From: Ailurus styani
Taxonomy: Eukaryota > Chordata > Mammalia > Carnivora > Ailuridae
Reading direction: 5' to 3'
Assembly: GCA_002007465.1 (NCBI GenBank)
Contig: LNAC01000374.1
Span: 200,304-264,303, forward strand
Length of the DNA stretch: 64,000 nucleotides
The translations under genes were made by a program, and so were the position numbers. Below are positions 23,669 through 34,680 of this stretch, piece after piece; the first letter of the stretch is position 1, and each line of letters starts with the position of its first letter. The notes under the pieces are model-generated. The model saw only the letters and a program-made list of their open reading frames with translations, was not told where the DNA came from and searched no databases.

Positions 23669-24117
23669 GCAATGATAGGAATGGACCTAGAAGGTATTAT
23701 GCTAAGTGAAATAAGTCAGTCAGAGAAAGACAAATACCATATGATTTCACTCATGTGGAACTTAAGAAACCAAACAAATGAACATAGGGGAAGGGAAGGA
23801 AAAATAAAATAAGATGAAGTTAGAGGGCCCCCGGGGCAAATAATAATAATAATAAATAAATTTTTTAAAAAAGATGAAGTTAGAGGGGAAGGTAAACCAT
23901 AAGAGATGCTGAACTCTAGGAAACAAACAGGGTTGCTGGAGGGGTGGTGAGTAGGGGGAGATGGGGTAACTGGGTGATGGACATTAAGGAGGGCACTTGA
24001 TGGAATGAACATTGGGTGTTGTAAGCAACTGATGTATCACTAAATTGCATACCTGAAACTAATAATACACTATATGTTAACTAAATTGAATTTAAATAAA
24101 GAATTTATTATTTAAAA
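23669..24117 (+). repeat. Carnivore L1, ORF2 end plus 3' UTR, with a 43-bp insert
   Basis: From GAATGGACCTAGAAGGTATT through AAATACCATATGATTTCACT, TTGCTGGAGGGGTGGTG, CATTAAGGAGGGCACTTGAT to an A-rich end, this is a 5'-truncated plus-strand L1. At 23828-23870 it is interrupted by a small A-rich insert flanked by a 17-bp direct repeat. It has the same 3' UTR structure as the two shorter copies at 23.2 and 25.3 kb. Confidence 0.88.
23828..23870 (+). mobile_element. 43-bp insertion with 17-bp target-site duplication
   Basis: A sequence of CCCCCGGGG, then CAAATAATAATAATAATAAA, TAAATTTTTT and AAAA lies between two perfect copies of AAGATGAAGTTAGAGGG (23811-23827 and 23871-23887). The AAATAAT tail resembles a SINEC tail, so this may be an extremely 5'-truncated SINE. 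The C/G-rich start is unexplained. Confidence 0.75.
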
Positions 24118-24549
24118 AATGGGAAGTGGTGAATTTGTTTTGGACATGCTGAGTTGAGCTGATGTGAAGTAAGAAAATGTATAGCAGGCAGATAAACACT
24201 TGTAAAGTTAAAAGCGTCCACAGCACACAACTGGTGGTAGCCTAAAATCTATGAGACCACACAAGGAGAGTAGTTATAGAGTAAGAAAGAAGGATAATAC
24301 CATGAATTGTAGAAAATACCAAAACTTAAAGGGTTAGAAAAAAAAGTGAAGGAGACAGAGAAGGAAAAGAGGCATCAAGGAAACCAGGAAAGTTTGGGAC
24401 CACAGAGTTCACTGGGAGGAAAGAGTTTGAAGTAGGAAGGAACGATGATATGTGTTCAGTGCAGTTCATGAAGAATCATGTAACACAGTGGGCTGCTGCT
24501 AGGAAGTGAGAAAATGAGAAATAGAGCCAGAAGCAGCTTAAAAATCATC

Positions 24550-24690
24550 TAATCTATTCTAAACCTCTCATTTTGCAGATAGGAAATTGAAGTTCAGAGA
24601 GATTTGGTGCCTAATTCATAATGAACTGTTAATGGCAGAGCTGGAGTTTGAATCAAATCCCATAATAGAAGACAAGTACTCACAAAACTG
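24550..24690 (+). repeat. MIR element
   Basis: MIR core in plus orientation: TTTTGCAGATAGGAAATTGA, AGTTCAGAGAGATTTGGTGC, TAATGGCAGAGCTGGAGTTT. Confidence 0.75.
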
Positions 24691-24759
24691 TTATTAAAGT
24701 CTGATAATTAAAACTAGCTGAGGCCAGTGTCCTAGTTTTCTTAAGATCATAAGTAAAAA

Positions 24760-24929
24760 GGGACACCTGGGTGGCTTAGTCAGTTAAGTGTCTGCCTTTG
24801 GCTCAGGTCATGATCCCTAGGTCGAGTTAGGCTCCTTGGTCAGTGGGGACCCTGCTTCTCCCTCTGCCTGCTGCTCCCCCTGTGGGCTCTCTCTGACAAA
24901 TAAATAAATAAAGTCTTAAAAAAAAAAAC
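24760..24929 (+). repeat. SINEC, older, partly shortened
   Basis: Head GGACACCTGGGTGGCTTAGT and GTTAAGTGTCTGCCTTTGGC, a shortened middle, then ACAAATAAATAAATAAAGTC and poly-A. The middle has lost part of the B-box half (TCCCTAGGTCGAGTTAGGCT). Confidence 0.9.
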
Positions 24930-25262
24930 AAGTAATGAGGGTACAGTCTTTACAAAAACACTGCAGTTTCCAGGAACGTATTGGCCTGGGCATCTCATCA
25001 GCTTAACTTATTGGTGTTGCCTAATCTGCAAATCTATAAAATTTGCATAATGTATTTTATCCCAACATATAGGCACAGTGTGTCCTTCCACTCCTCTGTG
25101 CTGGGGACTGGAACTCAGGGATTAGACCCTGGCATGGATTTACTTATAGTTTCTTATCCCCCTTCCAGATCCAACCATGATGATAGCATACTCCCTTGCT
25201 GAGGAAAAAAATTTTGGTATCCATGAGACAACTAATGGACAACTGCAGACCCCTTCCAAGTA

Positions 25263-25382
25263 GTTAACCATAAGGGTTGCTGAACTCTAGCCAATAAACT
25301 GAGGGTCGCTAGAGGGGAGGTAGGTGGGGGGAAGGGGTAAGTGGGTGATGGACATTAAGGAGAGCACTTGATGTAATGAGCT
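25263..25382 (+). repeat. L1 3' UTR fragment with abrupt right end
   Basis: AACCATAAGGGTTGCTGAAC through GGGTGATGGACATTAAGGAG to TTGATGTAATGAGC is L1 3' UTR. It breaks off before the expected ACTGGGTGTTAT end. The next bases copy an upstream local sequence, which is reported as a finding. Confidence 0.8.
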
Positions 25383-25403
25383 TGGGCATCTCATCAGCTT
25401 CAA

Positions 25404-25406
<3 letters not shown>

Positions 25407-25440
<34 letters not shown>
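25407..25440. repeat. (GT)17 microsatellite
   Basis: Seventeen uninterrupted GT units as given. A second, shorter GT tract lies near 25847-25861. Length variation between individuals is likely. Confidence 0.97.
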
Positions 25441-25442
<2 letters not shown>

Positions 25443-27180
25443 GTATGTTCTATATCAAATACTTTTATATTGAGTAAATCCTTTTGTAGCATAATCCCAT
25501 GATAAATATAAACAGTTTGGTAAGGGAAGGGCAAGTTGGTTTCCAGTTTTCATGGCAAAATCAATGGAGTAAATGTATTGCAGTCTCTCTGAGTTTATAC
25601 CTTTTGCAGCTTTGATAGACTTTACGGAAAATAAACATTTTAATTTTAAAAGTTCAAATATCCTAAGTTTCATAAGGTTGAAACAGTTTAAAGTCTTCCT
25701 TTTGGAATGGTGTTTGTGGTCTTTTTTAAAAAGGGATTATATGAGTTATATTTTCAACCTAGAATAGAATTTAAAGAAATATACTATATACTGACGATAT
25801 GAAATAATCCTTTCAGAAAAGAAAGTTTGTGTTTTAGTTTTCATTTGTGTGTGTGTGTGTCTGTTTACAAGAAAATCAGTTCTTGTCCCAAAAATTCTGA
25901 AAATTTATAGAACACAACTACAAAAATAAGCAACCTGGTAATTTTCAGGGAACAAAAACATTAGAAAGGTAGTATAAAGGATATTTTGTTTTCATTTCCA
26001 CTGATACAGTGAAAGCAGCAAGAGTCAATGGTTTGCTTTCTGTTATGTTGGCAGTGACGGTGGTGGTATGGTTTTCAGAGAATGAGGGCTCTTGCTGACT
26101 TTAGTGTAGTATTTACTGTGAAGTAGTAAGCTAAAGGCAAACATTTTGTTGAAATTCCCCATAGTCTATCATATAACTCTGATTTCTCTAGTATTATATT
26201 TTAAGATAACCACGAGATGATAAAACACATTATAATCAGTACCTATGGAGCCATTGGACAAGCTAATTCCAATCTCCCAGGGCTTTTTTAGGCTTAAGAA
26301 GTAGTTAATTCAATCAAGGAGGAGAAAGATGTCCAAACACTGTACCCCTTTAGATGTGAACTGAGTTAGGTTTCACAACTATACTAAAGATACCTAATTT
26401 AGTTCCATATGTTGAAATGCTTAAGGTCTAAAATTATGTTCAGCTTTTAGAGGAACTGGTGTGAAGGGTAAACTTTGAAACCTTGTCCTCACAGAGAAAA
26501 GGCAATGGCTTTAAAAATTGATTAAAATACACAAATCAAACCAGACATGGCAAATAGCACTTTATTTTCACAAAGTTACATCACTCTTGGCATGAAATGA
26601 AATAAAGTCCCAAACATAAATGGTCAGCTATGTTGATCTCAAGATAAATGTCACTCCTGAACATTTCTCTGTATTAGATGGAAAGCACTAGTGTTGACTC
26701 CTTACCCCATAAGAGGCACCCCTGTACTTAGGGGAGTAGCCACAGCATGTCCCAGGAGCAAAGGGGCACTGTGAGCCCAGGCAGTGTCTCACTACTGCCT
26801 AGGGCTGATGTAGCAGGTCAGATCACTTTGCTTCACTTACTTGTCATTATCTTAAAAAAATAATAGTAGTACATTACTGCAGCAAGTGCTCCAAATATAA
26901 CTCAAATTTCCTGAGGGAAGGTACAAGTTCTCTTTGAATTGGTCCACTAACAGAATTCTCCTAATCTTGTTTTATAAAAGATAATTTCCTTATGGACCAC
27001 AAGGAAGATGTCTTGGAAGGATTAGGGATTTACCTGAAACTTTAGGGAAAATTTTCTTTCCAAAGACACTTCATTGATAGCTTTAAAAAACAGGACCGTC
27101 AATCTATTTGAAAAGATAGATTTGGTCAAACTGAGGTGGTTGTCTTAAGCTTGAGGCCATCCATGAAATGTTGTTAAGAA
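25440..27180. other. No gene or clear repeat seen
   Basis: The AT-rich sequence includes an AATAAA-containing stretch on the minus strand near 26560. I considered a transcript end there, but found no open frame or exon signal to go with it. Confidence 0.45.
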
Positions 27181-27192
27181 CTAAGCAGTTTA

Positions 27193-27317
27193 TGGGTGGC
27201 TCAGTCATTAAGAACCTGCCTTCAGCTCAGGTCATGATCCCAGGGTCCTGCAATCAAGTCCCACAACGGGCTCCCTGCTCAGTGAGGAGTCTGCTTCCCC
27301 CTCTCACTCTCCCTTTG

Positions 27318-27366
<49 letters not shown>

Positions 27367-27397
27367 AAATGAATAAAATCTTAGTTTAAAAAAAAGA
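27193..27397 (+). repeat. SINEC with expanded CT tract
   Basis: SINEC lacking the first bases of the head (starts TGGGTGGCTCAGTCATTAAG). It holds about 20 CT units at 27321-27361, then CAAATAAATGAATAAAATCT and an A tail. The flanks AAGCAGTTTA and AAGCAATTTA look like the target duplication with one change. Confidence 0.92.
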
Positions 27398-27779
27398 AGC
27401 AATTTATTTCTCTTGATATACAAAGTCGAATATCTGAGCTAAAGACTATTCGGTTACATTTTTATAATGCAATGAATGAGAATAAAAAACAGCAATTAAT
27501 TATCATTGTTATTTCCTAAGATGATAAAAACATAAGAACTTTTTGAGGAAAATTTTTATTTTTTAAAAAGTTTAAATATTACTGGAAATGGAAACTATTG
27601 CCAATCACAACAGTCTTTTCAAGAAATTTTTACCTTTTCAGCTAATTAGCTAGTCTAAATTAAACAGAACTCTTGGTAGTAGCTATGACTGGGGCTAAGA
27701 TATTATATATTGAGAAATAGATATATTAGGAGGAATAAGTTCTAACCTGGAGAAAAAAAGCACCACTAATCTTCTCAGT

Positions 27780-28620
27780 GAAGCTGGTTTCCCCTTCATC
27801 AATGGATTTCCTATTAACTTGGTGAGCATGGTATCCTCCAGGTCTTCCTGAGGATAAATAATCACATTCCTACTTCTCTGAACCCATCCCTTCCTGCCCC
27901 ATCTGCCAGAGCAGCTTTGCCCTCTTACTTCTTTTAGTGCAGCTCAAAGCTTTCCAAGTTTCTGGGTGCCAATTTAGAAGGTATTCCAACTGCTCATGCC
28001 AGAGTGTTGAAACCTGTGACGCGGAAAGATGCGCCATATTGACAAATTCTTGCATGTCTATCGGGGGCCTCCAAGACGTTCTTCATGGTCTCTTGGTTTC
28101 TGCCAATACAAACTAACCAAGTCCTGAATGTTCATTTGGTCTCTAATCTTTGCCTCTGACGCAGGCCCAACACTTCTCTCTCCAAGCTATTCTGGGATTT
28201 GACTCTGATTATTGTTTTGTTGGTCAGGAGTGCATAAAAGTGCTAATGCTGAGAGCAAGCACTGTGTTTGTAGTCTTTGTCCTCAAATATGAGAAAATGG
28301 GCTTTTTCTACAAAGGGTTTGAGGGAATCTATGGATTCAAGGCTCTCAAGTACACCTATTTAAGTGTACCCAACTCAAGCCCTGGGATCCCCCTGCTCCC
28401 AAAGCACAACTCTGACTCTGACATAGGATGTTTCCCTGAGCTGAAAATTCAAACTCCTCTAAAGTCTTTTCCAATTATACATGGAATTGTACATGGGCAA
28501 GGGATATGAGTTCAGTCTCATGCCCGTGGCTTATGTGGCCCTCTAGTTGCAGAAGATGAAAGTCTCTTGACATATCGTCAAAAAGGTTTTTTGAACATCA
28601 CACTGAACTTGAAGTTATTA
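27780..28620. other. Unassigned segment, possibly old retroelement interior
   Basis: GC-richer than its surroundings and holding a 119-codon plus-strand frame (28150-28509). The wording vaguely resembles interiors of old MaLR/ERVL elements, but I cannot support a family or a protein. No LTR pair is visible on its flanks. Confidence 0.25.
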
Positions 28621-28642
28621 ATAACATATCTAAGCAGCACCT

Positions 28643-28847
28643 GGGGCACCTGGGTGGCTCAGTGGGTTAAGCCTCTGCCTTCGGCTCAGGTCATGATCTC
28701 AGGGTTCTGGGATTGAGCCCCGCACTGGGCTCTCTGCTCAGCAGGGAGCCTGCTTCCCCCTCTCCCTCTGCTTGCCTCTCTGCCTACTTGTGATCTCTCT
28801 CTCTCTCTCTCTCTCGGTCAAACAAATAAATAAATTCTTTAAAATAA
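28643..28847 (+). repeat. SINEC
   Basis: Near-consensus head (GGCACCTGGGTGGCTCAGTG), CT repeat with about 10 units, and an AAACAAATAAATAAATTC tail. Target copies ATAACATATCTAAGC (28621-28635) and ATAATATATCTAAGC (28848-28862) differ at one base, with seven extra bases before the head. Confidence 0.94.
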
Positions 28848-28864
28848 ATAATATATCTAAGCCT

Positions 28865-30040
28865 GCCACTTCTCCCTGGCAATAAATGATTTGCAGTCCA
28901 ATTCCACAGTCCTTAGAATTACTATTCTCCCCAACCCTTTCAAATGCTCAAGAAATTATACTATCTGGGCATTTGCTTTCACCTATATCTCATCCCAATC
29001 CACCACAAGTGAAAATGTCTGCAAATGTTATCAATACAGCATTCTAGTGACCATCAGCATTCCACCTACCACCCATAACAGGATATTTTTTGCACCCCAG
29101 TTGAGACTAAGCAAATCCTATCCTTACGGTCTGTTTCATAGGCCCACTCCTGGCACCAGCTGTCTTAGATGTGGTTTCCTAGAAGCAGAGCCTGAGAAAA
29201 GGGTTCTTGTTCAAGATTTACTGAATGAATTCTCAGAAGAAGATAAAAAGCAGGCTAGGGCAGAGGGAAAATGCAAAAAGAAAATACAGTTTCAGCTGGA
29301 GGCTGATTTCAGCCTGATCTCACAGAGAAACTCCAGAGCACAAATCACCCCCCATAGAGGTCCCCCCTTGCAGTAAGAAGACCGGCCTTTTGTGCTGTAT
29401 GCCTCTTCAGATATTGGCAGGGGACCACCCTTGGGGGAGGATGCATAAATTTCCAGGTAACCTGGGTCCCATGATCTGGGACATTTCTTTCGAGAAGAGT
29501 AGCTATGAGCTCCTAACAGCCAACACTCAGGACAGCCAAGACGTGGGTGTGTTAGTGAATAGAAAATGACCTGGGCACAACACTTCAGCACACACTATGA
29601 CCACACTTCACAACTGGGTTACTAAGACGTGCATGCTACCTCTTCCATAGATAGAAAGTCACTTGCTTCAGAACTGTCCTTTCCCAGTTACAATCTTTCC
29701 CTTCAATGAGGAAAAGACCATACACATGCAACCACCACAAACAGAAATCCCTGCAACTCTTGTTACTGTATGTCTCGAGAGCCAAGCCAAACTGCTCCAT
29801 CTACAACCAAAAAAAAAAAAATGGGTGTTCTCCACACTCTCTATATGGACAAAAAAAGTAGCTTATGGTCCCTGGGGCCTCTGCTAGCCCTCTATCCAGC
29901 GAGGGGATGAAAGTTTCACAACTCGGCTTGCCAACAGAAATAACACAAACAGCAAATGCAGATCCTGTGTGAGTACATCTGACTGAGCATAAATCACTGC
30001 CGGAATCTAATTGCAAGGAGCCTGGGAAACATAGATGATG
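28865..30040. other. Unassigned; contains the longest chance frame
   Basis: A 161-codon plus-strand frame (28891-29376) is the longest in the window. Its product has no signal peptide, transmembrane span or recognisable domain. The part from about 29160 (GGTTTCCTAGAAGCAGAGCC) resembles an old interspersed repeat, so I do not call a gene. Confidence 0.35.
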
Positions 30041-30058
30041 TACAAGAATACCGCTTTG

Positions 30059-30266
30059 GGGGTGCCTGGGGGGTTCAGTCCGTTAAGTGTCTTCCTTTGG
30101 CTCAGGTCATGATCCCAAGGTCTTGGGATCCATTGAGCCCACATGAGGCTCCCTACTCAGCAGGGAGTAGGCGTCTCCCTCTGCCTCTCCCTGCCCTGCT
30201 CCCCTTCTCCCCCCCTCCCCTGGCTTGTGTGCGCTCTCCCCCTCTCTCTCTCCCTCTCTCTCCACC

Positions 30267-30297
<31 letters not shown>

Positions 30298-30347
30298 CGA
30301 TTTTTCTTTCAGTCTATCTCAAATAAATAAATTAGATCTTTATGAAA
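30059..30347 (+). repeat. SINEC with long CT expansion
   Basis: Head GGGTGCCTGGGGGGTTCAGT, then a pyrimidine tract of about 130 bases (30170-30300) longer than in other copies, and a CAAATAAATAAATTAGATCT tail. Target copies AAGAATACCGCTTTG (30044-30058) and AAGAATACCACTTTG (30348-30362) differ at one base. Confidence 0.93.
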
Positions 30348-30599
30348 AAGAATACCACTTTGGCCTCTTCATCCTGAAAGTTACCCTAAAAAGAGAGAGT
30401 AATAGATAATCAACACCTGTCCACCAAATCCATGTCCGTCCACTCTTGTTACCCAGCATCTATCTCAAAATACCTAAACTTCAAAAGAAGAGTACCAATA
30501 ACAGGCTGATATCTATGCCCGGGAAACATGTCTTCTCCATCTTTATATGGCTTAAAGTATCTTAATTTTGCTTTCTCTCTCGGGTCATAGTTGAGCTAT

Positions 30600-31110
30600 A
30601 TAGAGTTCTAGGTTGACAACCATTTTACATCAGAACATTGAAACTATGATTTCACTGTTTTGTAGCTCTGATTGCCGCTGCTGAGAAGTATGTTGCCAAT
30701 TTAATCATTGTTCCTTTAGAAGTTAGCTGGCTTTTCTCCCTCTGATTAACAAAGTTTTTCTCTTCTTGATATTCTGCAATTTTGCTCTGGTTTTTCTGGG
30801 TGTAATTTATTTTTCTCTTTCCTATTGGATCTTGGTGTACTTCTTCAACCTGAGAGCTGTCTTCAATTCCAAGAAGTTCTTCTGAGCCATTATCTCTTTT
30901 AATACCAAGCTCTGCTGTATTCTCTCTCTCCCCCTTTTTTTTTTCCTGGAATTTTATGAATATACGTTGATGGATCATTTTTATTTTATCCTCTACAGAT
31001 CTTAGCATCTCTTTCATATTTTTCATCTCTTTATCTCTCTGTGCTTAATTTTTCTCCATTTTTATCAGTCTTTCCATTAACTTTTCCAATTTAATGATTA
31101 CACTGATCCC
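30600..31110 (-). repeat. Old dispersed repeat, L1-lineage-like; family unsure
   Basis: The plus strand reads in the manner of a common ancient repeat (TTGTAGCTCTGATTGCCGCT, then AGCCATTATCTCTTTTAAT and CATATTTTTCATCTCTTT). A 124-codon minus-strand frame (30652-31026) gives a lysine- and glutamate-rich, coiled-coil-like peptide. This could be a decayed LINE ORF1/HAL1-like coding remnant, or chance. Confidence 0.35.
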
Positions 31111-32840
31111 TTAATTAGTTGTACTTTTAAAACTTCAGTTTCTGTAAATTTTATTATTCCTAAATATCCTTTTTCAGTTTGTTTCCAAGGTTACCTGTTG
31201 TTTTATATATTGCTTGGCTATTGCCTGCACACTGTGTATGATCTCTCAGGTATTTTATGTCTACAATATTTTTGCAGGCAAAGCCTATCACTTACTGCAT
31301 TCTCTGACTCTTCATGGCTCTTGTTTCTACTTGTTCCTTGTCATTTTTAGCTACATATGGGGGAGGAGTTAATTTTCCAATGTTCCCTGGGTTGGGGAAG
31401 AATCCTACTGAGTAATTTGGAGTGTTGAATATTGAGCCCTGTGGGTTTCACATGTCTAGGACCAACTTTGTTTGCATTTTTTTATCTTGGTGCTCTGAGG
31501 AGTCATGTAAGGAGTTCAGCTCTGGCCTGCTGCAGACACAGAACGCATTTCGAGTCCCCATTCCCTGTCAGGCCCTCATGTCACCTCTAAAACCCTGACC
31601 TGAGTTTCAGTTCTCTCTCCATTCATTTCCCCTTTCTTTGGAGCTCAAGTATATACTTAGGGGGTTTCATTTTTGCTGTTGTTATATTTTATTTGGAATT
31701 TTTATGTATTGAAACTTGAGAAGGATTTCCTATATCTGCTCAGGATATCATAACAATCAAAAGTACTCTGTCAATGCCTTATTTGTCTTCCATATACCTA
31801 AGAAGAAAATCAAAGGGCAATGTCAGCATCCCTCTGGCAACTTGGTGAAGCAGAATTAACAAGCAATAAGCTGACTTATGTAAGTAACAAGTAATAAGAC
31901 ATTTTTCCTTAGTTGTTATTAATTTGTCAGTTTGTGTGTAGGAGATGGATGCTATCTGAAGAAGTAAAAGGATCCTCATTATTGCCTTATTTTTCCTTAA
32001 CACACCCATGGTTGTTACTTGTCAAAATTTTATTTGAGGGGGAGAAATAAAAAGTCTATTTATGCCAAACACATCCACAGTTAAAATGCAGATATTATAC
32101 TGTCTTATGGTAAAGAAATTGATTTCTTTTTATTGTATGACTGAAGTCTTTGATAAATTAAAAGTTAATAAGAATAAGCCCCGTTGCTGGAATTCCCTAA
32201 TAAATTGAAAATATATTTCTCACATGGAGAATCCTTTCAGCACCCTTCAGCACTCCACCTGACCCTTCTCTGTCCTCACCTGTTACAAAAAGCCAGTATA
32301 TGACATCACGTTATCTTCACAGAGCCTTGTCAGCCCAGGCCCAAAATGGCAGCCCATCGAGACAAAACAGACAGCCATAGTGCATAATGAGTAAGGGTGC
32401 TAATTGCAGGGACCACTGGCCTTCGTCATACAACTGCACTGAGACTGTCCCCTGGCACTGTTGTCTAAAGCTGAGATATACAGTCATACCAGCTGAACAC
32501 TGACTTCTCTGTGGTACGGAAAATTGAGGAGCTCTCCCTCCACATGACATCAAGTGGGCATTACTGGTTTCCCCTTTAAAAAAAGTTGAAAGAGTCAGTA
32601 AGTTTGGATTCACATGGGCCCAAGTGTCCCCTCTACCAGCTAGTCATATGCATATAGCAAGTTATATATGGTTTTGAATTCTAAAGGATTTTTTTCCTCC
32701 AATTTATATTTTGATTTGGTTTTAATACCATTGTTTTCATTCTTTGTAGAAGTTAACTCACTAGCTCTTCTTTAATCTTCTGAAAATGCTAGGATCAAAT
32801 AAAACAGTAAGGGTATGTGAGGGAACTGGAGACTTATCTT
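31110..32840. other. No gene or clear repeat seen
   Basis: Unassigned. The 98-codon minus-strand frame at 32317-32613 has no recognised domain, and no intron signals or neighbouring frames support it. Confidence 0.45.
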
Positions 32841-32856
32841 CCAAAATTAGTTTCTT

Positions 32857-33180
32857 CAAACTGACAAAAAGCAAACTCAGATCTATAAATACAGAGAACA
32901 AACTGATGTTTGCCAGAGGGGAAAGGTATAGGGGGATGGGAAAATGGGTGAAGGGGAGAGTGAGATACAGGCTTCTAGTTATGAAATGAATAAGTCATGA
33001 AAATAAAAAACACAGCATACGGAATTTGGCCAATGTACTGTAATAGCTTTGTATGGTGATAGATGGGAGCTACACTTGTGGTGAGCATACTATAATGCAT
33101 GAAGTTTAATCACTACACTGTAAACCTGAAACTAATATAATACTGTGTGTCAAATACACTCCAACTTCAAAAAAAGTTTT
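32857..33180 (+). repeat. 5'-truncated L1 with clear target-site duplication
   Basis: Begins in the L1 3' UTR with AAAAAGCAAACTCAGATC and ACAGAGAACAAACTGATG, and ends in ACCTGAAACTAATATAATAC and an A-rich tail. A perfect 13-bp duplication AAATTAGTTTCTT flanks it (32844-32856 and 33181-33193), which fixes both borders. Confidence 0.92.
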
Positions 33181-33339
33181 AAATTAGTTTCTTTGTTTTG
33201 ACTTCAATCAGTTACAGATGCACTACAGATGTGCTGACATTCCAGAAAAATGTTCCCAAATGTAGTTTAGCTACTGCTATATAATACTAACTTAAGGAAG
33301 CCATCATTTACACAAATAGTTCTGCAATTAAAATGAAAC

Positions 33340-33358
33340 GTTGTTGTTGTTGTTGTTA
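33340..33358. repeat. (GTT)n microsatellite
   Basis: About six GTT units, pure as given. Confidence 0.9.
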
Positions 33359-33899
33359 ATATCAGCCATTACATGAAGAATTAAGGAATTTTTGAGAGGA
33401 AAGGGTAGTCCTGATTGAGAGTGGAACACCACATTTGTTTCCTATAAAATATTTTCTGTATCTTAAGATTAAACTTTGAAGGTAACTCCTTTCTCTCTTC
33501 TAGGTAAAACACACTAGAACTTGAAAGTGGGCCACTTGCTGGTGTTTCACAGTGACTATGTGTACTCTCTGAAAAATCTAATTTGGAAATATACCTCCAC
33601 CAAGCTCTAACTCTGCTGATTGTTTTGGAGATCTTTTACTTGCAAGTGCATTTAACTGTCCTGGGACACTATACTAAATTTCACCTCCTTTAAATGTGTG
33701 TATGTGATGGGCCAAGAAGGTCTCAATAGATATCAATCAGAAGCTGAATCTCCCACCTGACTATTGATTCAAGCTGGACAGCAAACTTCAGGAAAGCACT
33801 GGATTGGATTTGGTTATATTTAGCATGTATGACTCAGAGGTGGTTCTTGATAGACTAATAAAAACTTCCCCATGACAAATTCTAAGTTCCGGGATGAGT

Positions 33900-34430
33900 G
33901 TTGAGGTCTGACTTACCTCACAGAACTTACCTTCCAGTGAGAGAGACAGAAAATAAGTCAACAAAGGAACACACACACACACACAACAAGAATGTCAAAT
34001 AACTCTGTGATCTAAGTCTAAGGTATTGTGATCGTGAAAAGATAGGTGGAAGTAAGGGGCTATTTGAGTTGGATAATTAGGGAAAGACTTTCTGAAAAGG
34101 GGCTATTGTCTACGGTCTATCAGGAAGAAGTCAGCCATGAGAAAATCCAAGGGAAAAATATTCCAAGAAAAAAAAAGAGCACAAGAGCATAGGCCCTGGA
34201 GAGGAATCAAACTCAGAATAGTAAGCAATAGAAAGAAGACCCATGTGAATAAATTATGAGAGTGAGCGAGAAGAGGATTACAAATGGAAACTGGACAGGT
34301 GGGCTACAACAAAACCACGCAGGGCCTTCTACGTGTCAGTGAGCCCTTTGAATTTGATTTTAACTGTGACAGAAAGTCATTTGAGGGGTTTTAAATAAAA
34401 GGTTTTGACTGTAGTTATATGACCCCAATA
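33900..34430 (-). repeat. L2 fragment with (CA)n
   Basis: Reversed L2 interior: CAGAACTTACCTTCCAGTGA, AGACTTTCTGAAAAGG, AAAAGAGCACAAGAGCATAG, CCACGCAGGGCCTTCTACGT, TCATTTGAGGGGTTTTAAAT. A (CA)8-9 tract at about 33969-33985 sits in the usual AATAAAT-rich L2 spot. Confidence 0.65.
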
Positions 34431-34534
34431 TAAATTAGAACCAACCATAATCTTTTGGTTCATGTCTTTCTCCTAGCAATTATTACAACACGTGTTTATC
34501 TATCTGTTTGTGAGCCATCTTTTTCTGTCTTAAA

Positions 34535-34680
34535 TCTGCCCTCTCTTTGTAAACTCTGTGAGAGTAGGGAACGGACTGCTCTGTTTGCCATTGAATGTCT
34601 AGATAGCCACAGACCTTACCGCATACCTGATGGGTACTCAGTATACACTGGACAAATGAGGGGCTGATTATAAAATGTTT
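34535..34680 (+). repeat. L2 3' end
   Basis: CTTTGTAAACTCTGTGAGAG, AACGGACTGCTCTGTTTGCC, TGGGTACTCAGTATACACTG and GACAAATGAG match the L2 3' end with moderate divergence. Confidence 0.6.

Noticed and set aside
26540..26600. AATAAA on the minus strand as the end of a transcript
   Set aside because: The signal is common by chance in AT-rich DNA and no exon or coding sequence is found beside it.
27320..27361. CT repeat as a stand-alone regulatory GAGA-type element
   Set aside because: It sits within the normal CT-rich part of a SINEC and is simply expanded there.
28891..29376. 161-codon plus-strand frame, the longest in the window
   Set aside because: No domain, signal peptide or membrane span. 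It lies in unassigned sequence with a repeat-like right half, and no exon context is visible.
30652..31026. Lys/Glu-rich 124-codon frame as a coiled-coil protein gene
   Set aside because: The DNA reads as an old dispersed repeat. The composition fits a decayed LINE-related frame or chance, with no sign of selection visible from one sequence.
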